A DNA stretch of 64,000 nucleotides from Gonium pectorale (lineage: Eukaryota; Chlorophyta; Chlorophyceae; Chlamydomonadales; Volvocaceae). The stretch lies in contig LSYV01000029.1 in the NCBI GenBank assembly GCA_001584585.1, positions 56,391 to 120,390 on the forward strand. The letters are read 5' to 3'. The notes under the pieces are model-generated. The model did not search any database and was not told the DNA's origin. It saw only the letters and a list, made by a program, of their open reading frames with translations. Position 1 is the stretch's first letter, and each line of letters opens with the position of its first letter. Shown in pieces: positions 1 through 13,600 of this stretch. A program made the position numbers and the translations under genes.

Positions 1-135
1 CCACGCTCCGCCCTTTTCGCCGGAGCCCTGAGCCCCAAGCACCGCTCGGTTGCCCGCTCCCAGTCCCCGAGTCGCCGACAACACCCCGCGTGTGTGTCCG
101 TCGCCCCGGTAACACACCCCGCCTCAACCCCGTAG

Positions 136-3100
136 GCTCAGTCCTGGTGGAGGGCCCTGGCCGGCAGCCCGTGGCCCCCGAGCTGGCCCTCTCGCTGGGG
201 CCCCTCTCGGTGGCCCTCACGGGCAAGGCGCCGCTGCCGGAGGCGACCGGCGGCCTCACCGCGCCCGGAGCGGAGGAGGCGGCCTGGGGCAAGGCCGCCG
301 CGGCGGCCGCGGTGGCTGCGGCGGGCGGCGGCAAGAAGGGCAGCCGCGCGGCGGCGGAAGCGGCGGTCAAGGCGGCGGCAGCCGCGGCGGCGGCGGCCGC
401 TCTGTCGCGCGGGTGGGCGGTTGCCTTCCACCCCGAGGCCAACATAGCGGGCACGCAGCCCACGGTGCTGCTGCCGCAGGCGCGTGGGGCGGTTGGGCGC
501 TTGAACGGTTGGGCGGTTGGGCGGTTGAACGGTTGACACACTACCCTCCGCGCCTCGATCGCGTGCCGAATGATTTCTGAACCCGCCCTCGGCCCCCTGT
601 TTCACGGCCGTCAAGCCATAATCTAATCACAAATTCTTTGCCATGTCCCCGGCCTCTTACCTCTTATCCCGCCAACGGCTGACCGCCAACCACCCACCCC
701 TTGCAGATCACCGGCGACATTGTGCGGCTAAGCAGCCGCCTGGCGTCCTCGCTGCTGCCCGCCCCGCTGCCGCCCAGCCGCTCCCGGCCTGTGCCGCTGC
801 TGAGCCAGCGGGTGGTGGACTTCCTCATGCCGCCGCAGGTGGGCGGGCGCAGGCGGGGGGCCGGCGGGGGCGGGAGGGGCGGGACACGCGTGTCTGTGTT
901 ATGAATACGGAATAGTATGCTCAAAACTGGTCAACAAGCGACAAAATAACCTGCGAAACAACCTGGCCGGCAGCTCTTGAGCCCGACCCAACTAAGCGAC
1001 CCAACTTAGCGACCCTCTGAGCGACCCTCTATGCGTGTCGTGTGTGCGTGTGTGCGCACGCTTCTGCGGGTGCTTAGGATGCGGAAACCGCGGGCAGTCA
1101 ACGATGACATGCCCGGGGCTTCGGCGAGCCCATCCAGCTGTGTCATGAGGGGTGGGAGCGAGAAGTTCGGGTCGCGGAAAGGGCAGCAGGGGTGGGTGAG
1201 GTACGTGGTATTTGCATAACTTCTTCCCCGCGCAATGTGAACCTCGTCGACTGCTCTCCCCGCCTCGCCCGCCCGCCCACCCGCCCGCACCGCCCCGGCC
1301 CGCACACCCCCACCCACCCCCGCACAGCACCCGCTCCCCGAGGTCCGCTGCCAGTCGCTGCTCCGCGGCCACTCCGCCCCCGTGGTGTTCGTGGGGGCGC
1401 TGCCCGACTGCGCGTCCATCATCAGCGTGGACACAGCGGGCGAGGTGGCGGTGTGGCCGGTGGGTGGGGACGTGTGTTTTGTGTTTTGTGTGTGTGGAGG
1501 GGTGAAAGGGGATGGCATGCCACGTTGGGGGCATGCGGGGTTGGCTGCGGGTGGGTGGTGAGTTTTGGGGAGGGAGGGGGGGTAAGGTCGGCGCTCGTGG
1601 GGTGGAGTGGAGAGCATTCGATCCGGGCACTCATGTGGGTGGGGGTGGGGATGGGGGGGCCCTGAGGGTCGACCCATGGATGAGCGAGAGGGGGGAGGGT
1701 TGTTGGGGTTGTTGGGATTCCTGGGGTGGGACCTGTCAGCGGTGTGTCCGGCTGGCGGGTGGACCGGCCACTGGGCTGACCCAACGGCCGACCCAACGGG
1801 CGCCGGTCGATCCGCACCCTCAGGTTTCCTGCGCCCTCCTTTCCTCCAATGCCGTTCCTCCACCCCCTTCTCCGTCAACTGTCCTTTTCTGAACCCACGC
1901 CTACTGAGCCTACACGCTGCCACGTCCCCAGCCACTCCCCGCAGCTCCGCTCCGCTCCCCGCTTGACCCCGCTCCCCGCCTGACCCCGCTCCCTGCCTGA
2001 CCCCGCTCCCCCGCTCCGCTCCGCTCCCCGCCTGACCCCGCTCCCTGCCTGACCCCGCTCCCCCGCTCCGCTCCGCTCCCCGCCTGACCCCGCTCCTCCC
2101 CCTCCCCCTCGCCCCCCCCGCCCCCAGGCGTACGAGGGCGACCGCACCGGCCTGGGCTGGTTCCTGCCCCGCGCCTCCTGGCACCTGCCCCGCTCGCTGC
2201 GCTCCTGGCAGGCGCGCGGACCGCTGCACGTGGTGTGGCCGCCCGCGGGGGGCGCCGGGGCGGGCGCGGGGGGCAAGCGGGCCAACAACCTGAACGTACG
2301 TGGGGGTGGGGGCTGCGAGGGCCGGGGGCGGGGATGAGGGCGATGGGGGCCCGGATGTGGGACCTGAACGTGGGCGCCGCGGGACCGCTTGACGGGCTGC
2401 ATCCCTGGGTGCCTGGGAGCTGGGGAGCCATACCGTGTGGTGGTGGTGGTTCACTGAGGGTGTAGAGTGCGGCTGGGTGTGGCACACATGGGGGCCTCGT
2501 GTATGCCGGCGCCCCATGGTCGGGAGGTGTATGCGCCCCAGGGCACCTCTACTGAGAATGCCTTCCAACCCTCTGCCCCGTCCTAACCCGTGGTACCCGC
2601 GGTCCCAACCCGCCGGCCCTCAAGCGGGATCCCGGAAGGCCACCCCTCCTGTATTGCACGCTGCCCCCCCCGCTGCCCCCCCCCGCACTTCGGTACCCAC
2701 ACATGAACACGCGCAGGGCGTCATCTACAACCCGCCCCCGCCCTCGGTGGTGGCGGGCCTGGCGGGAGGAGGCGGCGGGCTGCGCGGGCTGCTGGGCCGC
2801 AGCGGCCGTGACCAGGGCCTGGCGCACGCGGCCACCGCGGAGCGGGTGGCGGCGGCGCTGGGCAGCCGGCGGCCGGCTTTCGGGGAGTGGCTCGAGGACG
2901 AGTGTGAGCGCGCCGGGCGGGTGGGAGGCGGGAGGCGAGGAGGAGGGGGCCCTGGGACGTGGGGCATTGCAGGCGACGTAATGGAGACGGCCCAGACGGG
3001 GCGGCATCCTGGAAAGGTCGTGTCGGCCTCACCGGACTGGACACGCACAGGAAGCAAGAGAGGTGCACCCGATCACATTCATCCCGTCTGTGCTTCTTCA

Positions 3101-6100
3101 TCTCTTTCCCCCGCCCCTGCCCCCCTCCTCGCGCCCGACGCCCCACCCACCCCCCTCGCCCCCGCCCCCAAGCCCTGCTGGACGGCCCCGACGAGCCCGA
3201 CCTGCTGGCCGAGGACCCCACCGGGGACTGGCTGCTGGGCAGCAGGAGGCTGTGGATGGTGGGCGGCTGGGGAGGGGGGAGAGGGTACGAGGGGCGTTCT
3301 CAGGAGAGCGCAGCGAGTGCTGGAAAAGCGAACTTGCCTCGGGAAAAGATAGTTGGAAAAACCGAAACATAGAATTTAATAGAGACATTGATATAGGTGA
3401 GAAGTCATGTTTGTATGACTGGTAGTTAACCGTGATTTAGGGTACGGGGTGGGGGGCACGGGGTACTGTGCGTGGGGGATCCGTCAGCCGCCACTGCCGT
3501 CGCAGCCCCCTTGCACCCGCATGCGCATCCGCATGCTCCCTCCGCCGCCCATCAGCGTTAAGGGGGATGCAAGGTTGGTGGCAGCTGCGCCCGCCAGCAC
3601 CCCTCTACCAGCGGAGATGGACCCCGTCAGGTCCCCCAACCAGGCCTCCGCCGACCCTGACCATACAGCCTGCTCTTCCCCGTACCCTCCCGTACCCTCC
3701 CGTACCCTCCCGTATGCTCCGGTGCCCGGCCCCCTGCATGCCGTGTCCGTGACGCACACATTGCGCCGCGCCTCCCCACGACCAACCCACCACCACCCCA
3801 CCACCACCACCCCACCACCATCACCCCACCACGACCAACCCACCACCACCCCACCACCACCACCCCGTGTCAGGTGCGCTTCATCGCGGACCGCAGCGGA
3901 CGCGTCCTGCGGGAGTCACTCCACGTGCCGGCTGGGGGCGCAGACGCGGCTGCAGCTGCGGCGGGTGGTCCATGGGGTGGCGGCGGCGGCGGCGGTGGGC
4001 GGCCGCTGCTGGTGTCAACGTACACCCTGGAGGGTGATTTGGTACGGAGGGCCAAGCAGTACGTAAGTACGGGACGGGGTACGAGCATGGGACACGGCAC
4101 GGGGCGTGCGGGCTGCGTGGACAAAGTCGCGGCACGGGTGGGTTGGGGCAGATGTAGCAGTACACGGTTGGTGACAGTACCGGTAGCAAACACGGAGTGA
4201 CGGGGGGTGGAGGGGTCCGGGCATGGATGTTGGTGATCCCTTTCTCCTTCTGCGGCGCCCCGGGGGCTGATGTTACCGCCAGCTTCCCCACGACACCGAT
4301 GTCACACGCTGCCCACGTCCACGTCGTACAGGTCGTACACAGCCAGCTGCCGTACCGCGTCGTGTCCGCCGCCCTCACGCCCAGCCGGCGCGACCTGGTG
4401 GTGTGGTGCGGCGTGGCGCCCCAGCCGGGGGACCTGGACAGCTTCGGGTACTTTTCCGTACACGTAAGTACGGAATGCGGCACAGGCGGATGTGGGCGTG
4501 TGTGCGACGGAGCGGTGACGCGGGTGGGATGGCCAGAGCACAGTTTGAGGGGTTCGGTGCACGCAACGATACGGGTTCACCGCCCTCCGCTATCCGCGGC
4601 TTTGACGAGCCGTCCGGTCTTCAGCCTATATACGTACCGCAAGGAATCTAAGGCGGAAGTCGATTGAACCCCAACCGCAGGTTCTGAACGTGGAGTCCGG
4701 CTTCCGGCCCTCCACCCCCCGGATCGACATCTACGACCACTCCAGGTGAGTGAGGCCGGCGGGGTGGGGCGGGCATGGTGCGTCGCAGCAGCATGGCCAC
4801 AAGCAACACCTCCAGAAGCGCACCTCACAAGCCGCCGCCAAGCCGCACGCCCATGTGTGGCCCCCGCTCCCGCCCCTGCCCCTGCGCCGCCTGCCCTGCG
4901 CTGCGCTCCTCGTTGCCGTCACGCAGGCCCGGAACGTGCCCTTTCCAGCCTTCCCGCCCTCCCTTCCACTGCCTTTCCCGCCTCTGCCCCACGTCTTCGC
5001 CTGCCCCCCCAAAAAAACTGGGCCCCCGGCCCCCACGCACCCCAGCGGCTCCGCGCCCCCCGCCTACGCGGTGAGCCCCGTGGTCCCCGGCCTGGGCTCC
5101 GAGTACCTGCTGGTGGGCGCGGGGCACGGCATGCTGGCGGTTCACTCGCTGGCCTCGGGGGCGCTCATACGCGCGGTGCAGCTGCCGGGCGTGGCTCCGG
5201 GTGAGGCGGGGGAGGGCGGGGGACGGGGCGGGTGGGGCGGCAGAGGGCGGAGGGCGGAGGAACGGGGATTTGAGCGGGGGGCAGAGGGAGAGCGGCGGGG
5301 GCCGGGGGCCATGCGCGTTGGGGCCGGCGCTGTCTGACACCATGTCCGCCGAAATGTGAGCTCACTGCTTAACCCAGTCGGTTGGGGCGTGGCGGGGGCG
5401 GGCCTGTCCCAGTCGACGCATGCCGCAGCACAAAGGCGCTCCTTTCCCTGCCCAAGATCACGCCGCTGCCCTGCCCTGCCCTGCCCCGCGCTGCTTTGCC
5501 CCACCCCTCCGCCCCGCCCTTCGCCCCCACCTGCGCAGTCTCCCGCTACTTCAGCTGCCTCGCCCTCTTCACCGTCTCAACGCGCACGCCGTGCACCAAC
5601 GCCGGCAAATCGTACGTGGCCGTGACGCCTGTCGGATCCAATGCGTCGTACGTGTACGAGTTTGATGACAGCACTTCCGTGCAGCAGAGCGTGGCGTCGG
5701 TTTCGGCGCAGGGTCCGCGACCCGAGTTCGTGCCGCCTGTGCCGCCGTACCCCGCCAACCCCGCCAGCCGCGAGCCGCCGCCGGTTGGATTCGGATCCCA
5801 GCGCTGGCTGACGGCGGCGGAGCGCGCGGCGGCGCAGCAGGCGGCGGCGGAGGCGGAGTTCGCGGCGGTGGTGGCGGCAGCCGAGGAGGCGGCAGCGGAG
5901 GAGTCAGCGGTGGCGGAGGCGCAGGCGAGGGCGAGGGCGGCCGCCGCTCCGGACGCTGCGGACCCAGCGGCGACTGCTGCACAGAGCCAGCGCCCCGGGC
6001 GGGTGCAGTTCAGCAGCGCGCCCCCCGCCGCCCGCATCATCACTCCGCCCCCTAAACCGGCCGGCGATCCGACGCCTCTCTTCACCCCACTGCAGCAGCA

Positions 6101-6389
6101 AGATGGGAATGGGGAGGTGGGCGAAGGAGGGGGCACCGCAACGGAAGCGCCACGACTTCTTGTGGCGGAGGGTGAAGCCGGTGTTGGGGCTGGTGCCGGC
6201 GGCGGGGAGGAGGGCGGCGGGGGCTCGGCCGCCGGCGTTGGCACGTCGCGGCGCCGCGCAGCTGCCCGGTCCCGCTGGGAGCGCACGGAGAGCGCCAACT
6301 CGAGCTTCGGAGCCTCGGAGGCGGCGGCGGCGGCGGAGCGGGCGGCGCTGCGGGCGGCGCGGCTGGCGCGGCGGGGCAACGCGCAGTGA
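136..6389 (+). CDS. WD40-repeat-like protein, 5' incomplete
   Basis: Eleven exons can be chained with agreeing phases: about 136-479, 707-838, 1328-1459, 2128-2295, 2717-2903, 3173-3258, 3874-4062, 4332-4463, 4681-4745, 5046-5200 and 5539-6389, ending in TGA. The start lies upstream of the window. The third exon holds a WD40-type repeat (LLRGHSAPVVFVGALPDC, then SVDTAGEVAVW). Later exons alternate short beta-strand-like segments such as YLLVGAGHGMLAVHSLASG, as expected of a propeller. The last exon adds a long Ala/Glu-rich, probably helical tail and a basic C-terminus. The first exon is Ala-rich. The donor after 479 appears to be GC rather than GT. I could not name the family; a scaffold or ciliary WD protein is possible but is only a guess. 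The coding call is strong because phases fit throughout. Confidence 0.75.
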
Positions 6390-7084
6390 CCCGAGTGCGC
6401 ACGGGACATGGGCGCAGCACTGGTGGCTGAGCCACTTTGGGGTCGACAACAGGGTGGAGGAGATGACAAGGCCCGTTGGCCGCTGTACGGGTGCACGGAG
6501 GAGCTGGTGCCGTACCAACGAACGTGATGCGCGCGTGATTTACCAGTACCGCACTGTGCTGACTTGGTTCCGTGTGGTCACTGTGCACTCGCCAACACTG
6601 GATGCGCCTGTCCCCGCTGCGGAAGTAGCGAACGATGTTGTACGTTCTGAGGACTGTCCGGCAGTCGCCGTGGTGCGTGCATGCGCGGGCGGGCGTGGAC
6701 GCGCTGCCGCATACCGGCTGACGGGGATGTGCTGTGCAAGGTGAGCTCTGCCCTGCGGGTGAGGGCCCAGCGCGGCTGGTGGGGTGGTGACAGGGGCGTG
6801 TCACGGACGGATTCTGGAGGTGAGGTATGTCCTTGTGGGCGCCGGTGCTGGGCGAATAGTACCGAGCCGCAGTCGCATGACGGCAGGTACAGCGTTGCCA
6901 CTCGCACCCTATGTCGCGCGGAATCTTTGGCTCCCTGCACAAGGGGCTGCCTGGCCAAGCCCTTAGCGTGGCAAGCGGGGGTGCGGCGACGGGCCAGGCC
7001 GCGGATGGGCCGGCGTTACTGCTACAGGTGCGCGGTGTACACAACTACCAGCTTGCTAACCTTAGCACGGCCACCTGTTCGGCT

Positions 7085-7089
7085 TTACA
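7085..7089 (-). terminator. TGTAA poly(A) signal, candidate for the claspin-like gene
   Basis: TTACA on the plus strand is TGTAA on the coding strand, about 600 nt beyond the TAA stop at 7688-7690. The spacing is normal for volvocine 3' UTRs. Confidence 0.4.
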
Positions 7090-7628
7090 ACCGGTAGCAC
7101 CTCATGCGGCCCAGGCGGATGCGTCCCTGTGGGTTTAGGTAGCAGATCCGAAAAGTACGCTGCTCTGGTATGTCGCAGCCGCGCGCTTGGTCGGCGCATG
7201 CAACGCTCAACAGCTGGGAGCGCTCGACGAGCCCAGATGCAGGAATTCAACCCAATTTTCTGGCGCGTTTTGGCGCCCGCACACAGAGCCGCTCCCGCAC
7301 TGCGTTGGCAGCCCGGACAGCGCGCTGTAGCCCACTCGTAAAACTCGGCACACGCCGAACTTGCTGTGTCAGTTGCCGCGTCCGCGCTCACTACCATGGA
7401 ACGCCCCTCCCCTCCCCTCCCCTCCCCTCCCGTCCCCTCCCCTCCTCGCCGACCCCATACCCAACGCGGCCGTCCATCGGTGTCACAGCGGTCTTCACAC
7501 CGCCATGCAGAGGAGGGTGTGGGCGGGCACTGTCGTCGTAACCGTTTCACCTTATCGCGGCGTTTGGCAAGCTCGTGTCTACAAGCCCTTATTCCTTTGC
7601 ACAACGCCTGTGAGATGGCGGTGAGGTA

Positions 7629-7633
7629 TGTAA
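7629..7633 (+). terminator. TGTAA poly(A) signal, candidate for the WD40-like gene
   Basis: TGTAA is the usual nuclear poly(A) signal of volvocine algae. This is the first plus-strand copy I found after the stop at 6389, giving a 3' UTR of about 1.25 kb, which is long but not unusual. Confidence 0.35.
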
Positions 7634-7687
7634 GCGGTACGGCATGTAGGGGTGTGCGCCGTACACAGCAGGTATGAACGCTCCAGG

Positions 7688-10600
7688 TTATCGCCGCTTG
7701 GGGGCGCTCATTCCACCGCCCACCAACTTGCGCTTCAGCTCCAGGGCCGAGTCGCGGCCGGGGCCGGCCGCGCCGCCACTGCCAGCGGCACCTCCACGCG
7801 AGCCGCCGCCATCCGACGCCCCACCGCCGAGCAAACTCATGAGACCGCCGCCACCACCGCCGGCCGCCCGCGGCGGTCTAGCGATAACAGACCGAAGCGC
7901 TGCGAAGGTGGTGCCCGCGCCGGCGCCGTCGGCGGCAGCGCCAGCAGCACCGCCGGCGCCGGCGCCGCCGTCCGCTCCGAGGGCGGAAGCGTCCTTTGAC
8001 TTTTCGGGGAAGCCCGAGTTGGAATCGGTGGCGAAAATGAAGGACCGCGTATTAAGGCCGCCGGTGTTGGTGGTTGTGCGCAGATCCTTGGGGGCAGCGG
8101 AGCGGCCTAGGAAGGTGGACGCCTGCTGTTTGGGGCGTGGGAAGGCGGGGCGGACAGGGAACCTAAGAGCGGGGAACGTCATACAAAACTGAGAGCAATC
8201 CGTACTGCGTGGAGCTGCAGTAGCCTGGACGCCCTCAACCGAGGAGCGGGCTTCCTTTGCACGCCGCATCATCGAGCACCGCTACGTCATGCCCTGGGCT
8301 GCAAGTTCCCCCACCCGCACCTGCATCGCCTCCCCGGGCCCCGCTCGATTGGTGAGGTCGGATCCGAACAGCGCAAAGCGATGCCCGCCGGCCGGCCGAG
8401 CCGCCGCGGTCGTGGCGGCGGCGGCGCCGGGCCCCACCGCCGCGGCCGGCGCCGCTGCCAAGGCGGGCTCGGGCGCAGCAACGCCCGGGCCCGCGACAGA
8501 TGCGGAGCGCTGTAGAAGTGCAACGACCTCCTCGGTGTGGTGCTCGGAGCCATTGCGGTTGGGCCCGGGAGACGGCGCCGCGGCGTCGCCGTCCTGCGCA
8601 GCAAACGGATCCGGATGTGTGAATGTTCTGACTGCAACAATGTCGGCGCCTCGCCGCCCGATCAGCATGCATATTAGCAGGCGCCCTCTCCTCCCCTCCA
8701 CCCACAAACCTGCTCCGCCTGGCGCCTCGCCGCCGCCTCCTGCGACTGATGCTGCTGCGACTGCTGCCGCATCAGCCGCTTGGCCGCCACGGGGTCCAGC
8801 ACGCGCGAGAAGCCGCCAAATGCCGGCCGCCCCGACAGGAGCCGCGACAGGCCGCCGGGGCCGCCGCGCCCCACCGCACCGTCCTTCGCGCCCCCGCGGC
8901 TGTCGCCGCCGCCGCCGGCGTCGCCGTCTGTCCCGTCAGCCGGCCCTGGCGCCGGCAGTGCGTCCAGGTCCTGCCGCTGCCCGCCTGCGTCGTCGTCCTC
9001 CTCCTCGGCTGCCAGATCCAGGTCCAGACCGTGGCCGCGAACCACCTGTTGGCGTTCATGCGTGGGCACTTGGCCATGGTTTTGGGGAGCCGTTCTGTGC
9101 ACGCACACCACGCTGCCGTGCGGACAGGGGCAGGCCAGTTGCACTCCCGGTGCTGCCGGAGCTGGCTTGCGGTGCCCGTGGCCGTGCATGAATCAAGCGG
9201 CTCAGGCAAGCGGCTGGAGAGCAGGGCCTCTATTGACGCCAGGCCGCCGGCGCAGCATGTACGCTACAGGTGCACGCACGCGCCCACGGGCCGCCGCGTA
9301 ACTCCCTCATTCCTCTCCCACCGTCGGCACGCACCTTGATGGGGGCGTCTTCGTCGTCTCCCGCGGTGCTGGCGAACAGCTGCGCGCGTCGCCGCCTGGC
9401 GTCATGGTCGGTCAGGTCCTGCGGGCGGACGGGATGAGGAGCAGGGGAATAGGAGATTTAAGGACAGAGTGCGTGAGAGGATATTCGTCCGGCATGTGTA
9501 CGGCGGGCGGAATATGGGGGCCAAGTATCCGTGGCTGGGTGGGGCGGGGCCCTAGGCTTCAAAATCGGCTATGTGAGCTAATGAGGTTATCTCGCCCAAA
9601 CCTACATGCCCGATCCATCGCTCTGTCCTCCTTCCCCCCGACACATGTGCATACCCCCTCGTCGTCCACAACTCTCCGGCTACCGCCCCATGCCCCCGCC
9701 CATCCGTTTCCACACACCCCTTTCCTGCTCTACTACCCTCCTTGCTGCCCCTCATCCCCCCCGTCCCACCCGGCGCACCTCGTCGTCGTCGTCCAGTCCG
9801 TTGAGCCCCTTCCGCCTGCCCTTCCGGAAGCCCCGCCGCACCGCCTCCAGCAGCTCCCGCACCGCCGCGCTGTCGCGTTCCTGCTCCCACAGCGCGTGCA
9901 GAGAGGCGCGGCGGGACTCGTCCAGGGCGCCCTCACGCGCGGTGCCCAGCAGGGACTCCTGCGGCGATGTGGGGAGGGAGTGAAGGCAGGCAGGCAGGCA
10001 GGGGCGGGGAAGGCGGGGGACGCTTCAGCGGGGGGGGAGGCATGATCTGTTGTTGCTTGTGATATCGGGGGTGCACCGCCTCGACCCATGTTGCGCTCAG
10101 AGCCGGGCTGCAGGCGCCGCAACCTACCGGCTCACCGGGACCTGCTGCACGACTCTAACCAGGCACGGCGCCCCCCCACCTGGTTCGGGCGAGCAGCCGG
10201 TCCACATCAACCACCGTGCAATAGCGTGGCCCTTTAACTCACATTGCCCTCCCTGACCCCGCCTTGTCTCCTGCCCCTCGACAGCTCACGCGTCCAAGTC
10301 CCTCCCCAGAGCCCTCGCCAACCAACTACACCTCCCAACCAGTTGCTGCCAAATTCTTCCGCCGGACCCAACAACCCTTCCTCGCCCCGCCACCCACCAG
10401 CACCCCCTCGTCCAGGTCCTCTCCGTCGTACTCATCCTCCAGCTCGTCCAGCGCGGCAATGCCTGCGATACCAGCACCAACAGCAGTACCGGTTACAGCG
10501 CAATGCTCGCCAGGGCAAGAACTCACCGGTGGGCACACATGCACACATGCGTGAGTGCGGGTGCAGGGACGCCGCAATGCGCAATCCCACTGCCACGGGT

Positions 10601-13600
10601 GCTTCAGAGCGGCCCCGTTCATTTTTGCTTCATGGCAACCAAGCGCCCTGGCACGGCTATACGCCCAGCCCGCACCTTCCTCCTCGTCGCTCAGCTCTGC
10701 CTCCACATCCACAAAGTACGCTCCCGCGCCCTTCTCCGCCGCAGCCCTCCGCTTCGCCGCCGCCAGCTGCTTGGCGTGGCGCTCCCGCGCCGCCGCGATG
10801 AGCACGTCGGTCAGCTGCCGCCGCAGGGCCGCCTTGCCGTCGGCGGGCTCGCCGGGGCCGTTGGCGGCGCCGGCGTCGGCGAGGAGGCCGGCGCCTGCGG
10901 CAGTAGCGGCCTCCTCCTCCTCAAAGTTGAGGCCCTCGGCTGCGTGGGGAGGGAGGGGGCCCGTGTGGCTCAGTTCGGTGGCAGAAAGAGCTGAGGGCCC
11001 AGAGGCCCGTGAAGAACAGAGCACACGGTGTGAGTGATGTGTTGTCACGCGAGACTAATAACACCGGCACAACAGCCAAGTAGGCTAGCAGCAGATGCTA
11101 CTGCGCGATGCCGGACGAAGCAGAGGCAGCGCATATGGCAGACGATCGGCAAACCGCTGTGTGCTTACGTTGTACGGCATCTTCCTCGTCCGAACTGTCA
11201 AACTCCTCGTCCACGTCGTACACGGGGCCCTCCTCCTCGTCCTCCTCTTCCCCGTCGCCCTCGGCCTCCTCGCCCTCGGCGGCCTCAGCTTCCTCCGCGC
11301 CCTCCTCCTCGGCCTCCTCCTCGGCCTCTTCGCCTGTGCATAGGTTTGGCGAGCGGGCAGGCGCTTGGTGGTGCAATTTGGATGAGAGGGGTGGGGTATG
11401 GGGTATGGAGGGAAGGGGTGAGTGGTAAGCACGGACTGACACCCTGCGTGCCATCCGCGCGGGGGGCGCGGGCGCGCCGCGCGTCCCAGTCATCAACACA
11501 CTGTGATAGCCAGGGCCGGGGCGTGTTACTCTGTGTTACGCTACACGGGCACAGCATACAACGTCCTTGCGCACCCCCCGGCCGACGCATGCATGCCAGA
11601 GCCAACGCACCTTCAGCACCCTCCTCCTCCTCGTCTTCTGACTCCCCGCCGTCGCTGTCCTCCTCCTCCTCGGCCTCCTCTTCATCGGCCGCCTCCGCCT
11701 CGCCAGCCGCCTTGGCGCCCGCCGTCGCTGCCCCCGTGGCCTCCTCTGCGCGCTTCACCTCCGCGTCCTCCCCTGCCGGCTCCGGATCAGGCTCCACGAT
11801 CAGATCGTCATCCAGGTCCATTTCAAGATCCAAATCCGGCGCCGTACCGTGGCCAGCGGCGCCGCTGCCGCCGTGTGGCTCGGACCCTGACCCTGACCCC
11901 GCCCCGGCGCCGAACGCGTGCCCGTAGCCGGCCCCGCCCGGGGCTGCCGAAGGGCCCTGCGACGATGTGGTGTGCGCCAGGTCCACGAGGGGCACCAGCG
12001 TGCTGCGGTGGCCCTTGGCCGACGACGGAGGCGGAGCCGCCGCCCCTGCATCCGGCCCCGGCTGGCACGCCGGCGCCTGGGAGCTGTCCTCTTCAAAGAT
12101 GAGCACGTCGTCCTGCTCAGCGGCTTGGGTCTCGCCCATCGGGGGAATGAAGCTGGGGCGGCTGCCACGGCCGGTGTGCGGGCTCAGGGGCTTGAGGCCG
12201 CGGATGGGCGTGCGCGCGGGTGCAGGGGCCTGCGGGGGCCAGGGTGCGGGGGAGTTTGGGGATTGCAGGACGCGGAGGGTTCAGGGGTGTGCAAAGCAAG
12301 TGGCTGCTGCTTTTTCTGAGGAGGACGAAACTCGCACATGACCAGTGGCGGAGCAGCCGGGAGCGATGGCGGCAGGCGATGCGTATATCCCCCAGCTCCC
12401 CACTTTACTAACTGCAGGCGGCGGCCGAACTACCCGCTACCTAACCTTGCGCTGCCAGGTTGCCCTGCACCACCGCTCATTCCGCAGCCAGCTCCCACGC
12501 CAGCCTCCCACCCATACCGGTGATACCGCCCATCGACCAAGCTGCATCACGACCTCCCTGCCTCCCACCCACCCACCCACCCACCCACCTGGTGCGGCTC
12601 CGTCTCGCCCTCGATCACCAGGCCGCCGTCGTCGCACTGAAGGCTGCCCGCCCCGGCCATCTGCACATCGCCGCCGCCGCGGCTCCCAACTTGCAGGCCC
12701 GCCACCGCCGACGCCGCCGCGGCCTCCCCACCCTGCTGAGGCGCCGCCCCGGCCGCCACCTCCAGCTCAACGGCGGTGCCCACCAGGCGAAGCTCCAGGT
12801 CGGCCATCTCAATGTCACCCTGGGACGAGACTCCAGCCAGAGGCGGCGCCTCCACCGCAGCCGCCGAGGACATCTGAATTGTCGCCACGGGCGGTGCGGA
12901 GGGAGCGGAGGTCGCTTGCGCCTGCTGATGGCTGCTCTGCTGCTGCTGCCGGCTGCTCGCCATGGTGGCCAGCAGCGCGCGTACGTCGAACTTGGGCGGC
13001 GGCGGCGGGGCCGGCGGTGGCGGGGGAGGGCCCTCCGCGACGGGGTCGTTCGCGCGGGTCCTGCAGATGCAGGGATCGGGGGGTCAACATGTGGGCGGAC
13101 CGGTGGTTGCCGTGCATTTGCCACTGCAGGAGTGTTGCCGTGAGGTATACGGATGCCATGGACCTTGGTAGCTTGATTGGGCAATCAACCTGACGCGCAC
13201 CGCCTATAATGGTCGCCTGGTGAGTAGGCAATGCCCCTCTCACGGTCCCTCTCCACCATGGCTACGAACAGTTTATGGTTGATCCGCCCCTCCGAGCCCC
13301 CTTGCCCCACTCATGGCCTAACACCCCCGCACCTCTCTACCAGGCTCTTGGTCCGGGCCATGATCTTGGACAGCACGTCGCTCAGCGGCCGCGACGGGGG
13401 CGTCGGCGACGGCCCGGCCTCCGATGCGGTCGCGCAGGGCGGCATCTGCGCAAGGCCAGGGACGCCAGGGATGGATGCAGGGGCAAGGCGCTCAGCTAGG
13501 TGTCCGCAAAGGAACCCATATGGACAGAAGGTTATGCGGAGGGACACAGGGACACGGTTGCGCTGCTGAGATGCAGTGACAGCGACCTCAGCAAGCGTCT

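Larger units (their letters stand above)
6390..7687. other. Convergent intergenic region, 3' UTRs
   Basis: This stretch lies between the stop of the WD40-like gene and the stop of the claspin-like gene on the other strand. I see no convincing coding exon; open frames on both strands are short and uneven. A C-rich (CCCCT)n run lies near 7405-7445. TGTAA occurs on the plus strand at 7629-7633 and on the minus strand at 7085-7089, so the two 3' UTRs may overlap. Confidence 0.5.

Noticed and set aside
1006..2568. 520-codon minus-strand open frame
   Set aside because: Long frames arise by chance at this GC content. It runs across exons and introns of the plus-strand gene, whose exon phases fit, and has Arg/Ser/Pro-rich nonsense composition.
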